NCBI GenBank assembly: GCA_910588935.1
Contig: CAJUSM010000043.1
Location: forward strand, 1 to 24,813
DNA from: an uncultured Oscillospiraceae bacterium
Lineage (GTDB): Bacteria; Bacillota; Clostridia; Oscillospirales; Acutalibacteraceae
Length of the DNA stretch: 24,813 nucleotides
Reading direction: 5' to 3'
Part shown: positions 21,094-24,813 of the stretch, piece after piece
Layout: every line of letters starts with the position of its first letter
Position numbering within the stretch: the first letter of the stretch is position 1
The notes under the pieces: model-generated
Told to the model about the DNA's origin: nothing
What the model saw: only the letters and a program-made list of their open reading frames with translations
Databases searched by the model: none
Program-made: the position numbers and the translations under genes

Positions 21094-24000
21094 TCACACC
21101 TCTACAATGCCGTCGTAGACCTTTACGGCTTCGCCGGTCATGAGTACCCTTTCGTCTGTATAGTTGATTTTTAGCTCGCCGCCCTTTAGAATTACCCGGA
21201 TATCCTGGCCCTTTTGGCAGAAGCCGTTAAGGGTGGCGGCCACCACCGCCCCGCAGGTGCCGGTGCCGCAGGCCATGGTTTCCCCGCTGCCCCGCTCCCA
21301 AATTCTTGCCTTTAGGGTGTGGCTGTCTATGACTTCTACAAAGCCCACGTTCACCATTTCCGGGAACAGGGGATCATGCTCAATGGCCGGGCCCAGCTTT
21401 TCCACGTCCGCTTTGTCTACCGAGGGCACGAACACGGTTACATGGGGATTCCCCATAGAGCAGCAGGTAATCTCGTGCTGGCCCCCGGCAATGTTCACCC
21501 GCCGGGCTACCACCGGGCCCCCGGTGAGGGCCACAGGCACCTGGGCCGGGTCCAGCTCTGCCTTGCCCATATTCACCGCTACCTGGTAGGCCAGGCCGTT
21601 TTTGGTGATAACCGTGCACTCCTTTACCCCGCTGCGGGTGTCAATGCGGAGCACGCTGCGGCCTACGCCGTCGGGGGCGCCCTTTGCAATGCCGTTGTCA
21701 AAAAGGTACTTGGCCACACAGCGGATGCCGTTGCCGCACATCATCCCCTCGCTGCCGTCCCGGTTAAACATGGTCATTCTGGCGTCGGCGATTTCCGAGG
21801 GCTCAATGAGGATTACCCCGTCGCTGCCCACCCCGTTGTGCCGGTCGGAAAGGCTTACAGCCAGGGATTCCGGAGAAACCACCCGGTTTTCCGGGTCGAA
21901 GCAGTTCACATAGATATAGTCATTGGAGCAGGCGGACATTTTGGTAAAGCGAATGGTCCGCTTTTCGGCCTTAAGGTCGTTGATGTCCACAATCTCTGTG
22001 TTCTCTGGGGTGTACCGGCTCATCAGGGAGTCGGCCAGGGCGTTGGCGGTATCTATGGCCGTGAGGCAGGGAATGCCCAAAAGGCTTGCCTTACGGCGGA
22101 TTTTCACGCTGTCTCGGGCAGGGTTCCGGCCCTTGGCAGAGGTGGAGATCACATAGTTTACCTGGCCGCTTTCCAGCAGGCTAATGGTGTTCCGGCTGGA
22201 GTTCTCGTGGATTTTGTCCACCACGGTTACATTCAGCCCAGCCTTAAACAGCAGCAGGGCCGTGCCCCCGGTGGCAAAGAGCTTAAAGCCCAGGCGCTCA
22301 AATTTTTTGGCGATCTCGGCGATCTCCGGCTTGTCCTGGTCCCGAACCGTGATAAACACACCCCCGCCTTTTTTCATCTGGTGGCCAGAGGCAATAAGCC
22401 CTTTGTACAGGGCCTCCTCCAGGCAGTTGCCAATGCCCAGCACCTCGCCGGTGGACTTCATCTCCGGCCCCAGGTGGGTGTCCACATCCGCCAGCTTTTC
22501 AAAGGAGAACACCGGCACCTTTACCGCCACATAGGGGGAGGGCTTGTAAAGCCCTGTGCCGTACCCCAGGTCCCGGAGCTTGTAGCCCAGGCTGCACTTG
22601 GTGGCCAGGTCGCACATAGGCACCCCGGTTACCTTGCTGATATAGGGCACGGTGCGGCTGGCCCGGGGGTTTACCTCAATCACATAGATCTCCCGGTCCA
22701 TAATGATATACTGCAGGTTGATTAGCCCAATGCCGTGAAGCTCCCGGCACAGGGTCTCTGTGGTGGAGACAATCTTGGCGCTGAGGCCGTCGTCAATATC
22801 CGAGGCCGGGTACACGGCAATGCTGTCTCCCGAGTGGATGCCCGTGCGCTCCACATGCTCCATAATGCCTGGAATCAGGATGTCCTCCCCATCGCAGATG
22901 GCGTCCACCTCGATCTCCATGCCGGAAAGGTATTTGTCAATCAGCACCGGGTTGTCCTGCTTGGTAGAGAGGATGATATCCATATACTCCTCAATGTCCT
23001 CCGGGCAGGTGGCAATAATCATGTTTTGGCCCCCCAGCACATAAGAGGGGCGCATTAGCACCGGGTAGCCCAGCTTCTCCGCGGCGGCCAGGGCCTCCCC
23101 GGCGGTCATTACGGTAGAGCCCTTGGGCCGCTGGATGCCGCAGCGCTCCAAAAGCTCGTCAAAGCGCTCCCGGTCTTCGGCCATATCAATGGTATCGGCG
23201 GAGGAGCCCAAAATGGGGATATGGTTCTGGGCCAGGGTTTTGGTAAGCTTAATGGCTGTTTGGCCGCCAAAGGCCACCACCACCCCAATGGGCTTTTCAA
23301 TGGCGATAATGTCCATTACGTCCTCTGGGGAGAGGGGCTCAAAATACAGCCGGTCGGCGGTATCAAAATCGGTAGAGACGGTTTCGGGGTTATTGTTGAT
23401 AATGACAACCTCGTAGCCCATTTTCTGCAGGGCCATTACGCAGTGGACGCTGGCGTAATCGAACTCGATACCCTGGCCAATGCGGATAGGGCCGGAGCCC
23501 AGCACAATAATGGTCTGCTTGTTCTGGCCTTGGCCAATAAACTCCAGGGCCTCGTCCTCCCCGCCGCTTTCCGGGGTATCGTAGGTGGCGTAGAAATAGG
23601 GGGTATGGGCGGCAAACTCCCCGGCGCAGGTGTCCACCATTTTAAAGGTGGTCTGCCGGGAAAAGGCCACCTGGCAGCCAGAAAGCCTGGCAATGGTGCT
23701 GTCTGGGTAGCCCAGCTGCTTGCCCTGGGTGTAGAGTTCCTGGGTCAGCTCCCCTTTGGCCAGCTCCTTCTCGTAATCCAGCAGGTTCACCAGCTTAGAG
23801 AGGAACCACCGGTCGATCATGGTCAGGCGGTAGAGCTCCTCCACGGTTTTTCCCCGTTTCAGCAGCTCGTACACCGCGAACAGCCGCTCGTCGGTGGCGT
23901 GCTCTGAAATTTGCAGCAAGGTTTCCTCGCTTTCTTGGGCAAGCTTGGGGCTGTTCAGGGTGTCCAGGCCGATTTCCGCCCCCCGCACCGCTTTCATCAG

Positions 24001-24813
24001 GGCCATTTCAAAGGTATCGGCAATGCTCATCACCTCGCCGGTGGCTTTCATCTGGGTGCCCAGGTCCCGCTTGGCATATACAAACTTATCAAAGGGCCAT
24101 TTGGGGAATTTTACCGCCACATAGTCGATAGAGGGCTCGAAGGCGGCGTAGGTCACCCCGGTAACCGCGTTCTTAATTTCGTCTAGCCGGTAGCCAATGG
24201 CGATTTTGGCGGCCACCTTGGCAATGGGATAGCCTGTGGCCTTGGAGGCCAAGGCGGAGGAACGGCTTACCCGGGGGTTTACCTCGATCACCGCGTACTC
24301 AAAGCTCTCTGGATGCAGGGCAAACTGGCAGTTGCAGCCGCCCTCTACCCCCAGCTCGTTTACAATGTTTAGGGCCGCGGTGCGGAGCATTTGGTACTCC
24401 CGGTCCGCCAGGGTAACGGCGGGGGCGATCACAATGGAGTCTCCGGTGTGGATGCCCACGGGGTCCAGGTTTTCCATAGAGCATATGGTAATGGCGTTTC
24501 CAGCCCCGTCTCGCATTACCTCAAACTCAATCTCCTTCCAGCCGGAGATGCACTTTTCCACTAGCACCTGGGTAATGGGGGAGAGGGCTAAGCCGTTGGC
24601 GGTAACCTCCCGAAGCTCAGAGAGGTTGTTTACAATGCCGCCCCCGGTGCCGCCCAGGGTAAAGGCCGGGCGTATGATCACCGGGTAGCCGATCTCCTGG
24701 GCAAAGGCGGCGGCGTCTTCCACGGTGGTCACCACCTTGCTGGGCACGCAGGGCTGGCCAATGCGCTCCATGGCGTCTTTAAAGAGCTGGCGGTCCTCGG
24801 CCTTGTCAATGGT
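21094..24813 (-). CDS. carB: Carbamoyl-phosphate synthase large subunit fused to diaminopimelate epimerase (CarB-DapF; N-terminus outside window)
   Basis: One uninterrupted frame of 1239 visible codons is open to the window edge; about 120 N-terminal residues are missing, since it begins at TIDKAEDRQLFKDAM. Visible residues ~1-285 are ATP-grasp 1 (TLGGTGGGI, EVNPRVSRSSALASKATGYP), ~286-430 the oligomerisation region, and ~433-815 the second synthetase half (VLGSGPIRIGQGIEFDY, EVNPRASRTVPYISKVTGVP). Residues ~815-945 are the MGS-like allosteric domain (RLGFKLFATGGTALLL). From FTKMSACSNDYIYVNCF (visible residue ~956, near 21948) to the stop is a complete DapF: FNRDGSEGMMCGNGIRC, SMGNPHVTVFV and GSGETMACGTGTCGAV with both cysteines. 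No stop, no ribosome binding site and no strong start lie at the junction. CarB makes carbamoyl phosphate for pyrimidines and arginine; DapF makes meso-DAP. Confidence 0.93.
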   Translation of the reverse strand, partial: TIDKAEDRQLFKDAMERIGQPCVPSKVVTTVEDAAAFAQEIGYPVIIRPAFTLGGTGGGIVNNLSELREVTANGLALSPITQVLVEKCISGWKEIEFEVMRDGAGNAITICSMENLDPVGIHTGDSIVIAPAVTLADREYQMLRTAALNIVNELGVEGGCNCQFALHPESFEYAVIEVNPRVSRSSALASKATGYPIAKVAAKIAIGYRLDEIKNAVTGVTYAAFEPSIDYVAVKFPKWPFDKFVYAKRDLGTQMKATGEVMSIADTFEMALMKAVRGAEIGLDTLNSPKLAQESEETLLQISEHATDERLFAVYELLKRGKTVEELYRLTMIDRWFLSKLVNLLDYEKELAKGELTQELYTQGKQLGYPDSTIARLSGCQVAFSRQTTFKMVDTCAGEFAAHTPYFYATYDTPESGGEDEALEFIGQGQNKQTIIVLGSGPIRIGQGIEFDYASVHCVMALQKMGYEVVIINNNPETVSTDFDTADRLYFEPLSPEDVMDIIAIEKPIGVVVAFGGQTAIKLTKTLAQNHIPILGSSADTIDMAEDRERFDELLERCGIQRPKGSTVMTAGEALAAAEKLGYPVLMRPSYVLGGQNMIIATCPEDIEEYMDIILSTKQDNPVLIDKYLSGMEIEVDAICDGEDILIPGIMEHVERTGIHSGDSIAVYPASDIDDGLSAKIVSTTETLCRELHGIGLINLQYIIMDREIYVIEVNPRASRTVPYISKVTGVPMCDLATKCSLGYKLRDLGYGTGLYKPSPYVAVKVPVFSFEKLADVDTHLGPEMKSTGEVLGIGNCLEEALYKGLIASGHQMKKGGGVFITVRDQDKPEIAEIAKKFERLGFKLFATGGTALLLFKAGLNVTVVDKIHENSSRNTISLLESGQVNYVISTSAKGRNPARDSVKIRRKASLLGIPCLTAIDTANALADSLMSRYTPENTEIVDINDLKAEKRTIRFTKMSACSNDYIYVNCFDPENRVVSPESLAVSLSDRHNGVGSDGVILIEPSEIADARMTMFNRDGSEGMMCGNGIRCVAKYLFDNGIAKGAPDGVGRSVLRIDTRSGVKECTVITKNGLAYQVAVNMGKAELDPAQVPVALTGGPVVARRVNIAGGQHEITCCSMGNPHVTVFVPSVDKADVEKLGPAIEHDPLFPEMVNVGFVEVIDSHTLKARIWERGSGETMACGTGTCGAVVAATLNGFCQKGQDIRVILKGGELKINYTDERVLMTGEAVKVYDGIVEV

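Noticed and set aside
21319..22725. Long plus-strand open frame opposite carB-dapF
   Set aside because: It is antisense to well-conserved CarB and DapF motifs, and its long length is expected from high GC content.
1..24813. tRNA, rRNA or CRISPR arrays
   Set aside because: I saw no cloverleaf with a clear TTCGANTC arm, no rRNA conserved blocks and no spacer-separated repeats, although a tool-based scan was not possible.

Overview
The window looks like a GC-rich Bacillota genome of the class Clostridia, probably a gut Oscillospiraceae-type organism. The clues are strong AGGAGG-type ribosome binding sites, sigma-A promoters with 17-18 base spacers, a T-box leader, an FMN riboswitch upstream of a RibU transporter, meso-diaminopimelate (DAP) synthesis genes, and protein families common in that group. 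The lineage is inferred from style and gene content, because no rRNA or other marker gene is present. Most genes are on the minus strand; only ribU, the glutaminase, a TIM-barrel isomerase and a cut-off Rpn-type fragment are on the plus strand.

Layout. 1-530: tail of an Rpn/YhgA-like gene, then a non-coding stretch with hairpins and a terminator. 770-1775: promoter, FMN riboswitch, ribU, terminator. 1798-2742: promoter, a glutaminase gene that has lost its C-terminal region, terminator. 2761-4619 (minus): a tightly packed nucleoside phosphorylase, GNAT acetyltransferase and DUF308 membrane protein operon. 4692-5662 (minus): a promoter and a coiled-coil protein built from 14-residue repeats. 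5679-8568 (minus): a promoter, a T-box leader and a three-part XRE/cupin/acyl-CoA synthetase. 8604-11455 (minus): promoter, phosphoribosyltransferase, ComEC-like channel protein. 11532-12325 (minus): a frameshifted AAC(3)-family acetyltransferase. 12504-13656 (plus): promoter, sugar phosphate isomerase/epimerase, shared terminator. 13671-18125 (minus): AraC/GyrI-like regulator, GNAT, pyrG, dapF and a small DUF6199-type membrane protein. 18157-19060: a palindromic MITE-like element, a LURP-one-like gene and a REP-like repeat cluster. 19119-24813 (minus): a three-repeat lipoprotein downstream of a carB gene that runs in frame into a second, complete dapF.

The most notable item is the CarB-DapF fusion: a carbamoyl-phosphate synthase large subunit with a full diaminopimelate epimerase as its C-terminal domain, while a separate intact dapF lies next to pyrG 3.3 kb away. 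The window therefore brings together pyrimidine synthesis (carB, pyrG) and the DAP branch of lysine and cell wall synthesis (two dapF copies). Both feed UDP-linked peptidoglycan precursors, so a functional link is plausible but inferred. Other points of interest are the T-box in front of an acyl-CoA synthetase fused to a regulator-like module, the lipoprotein translationally adjacent to carB-dapF, two damaged genes (glutaminase, AAC(3)), and the MITE-like element whose end supplies the stop codon of the neighbouring gene.
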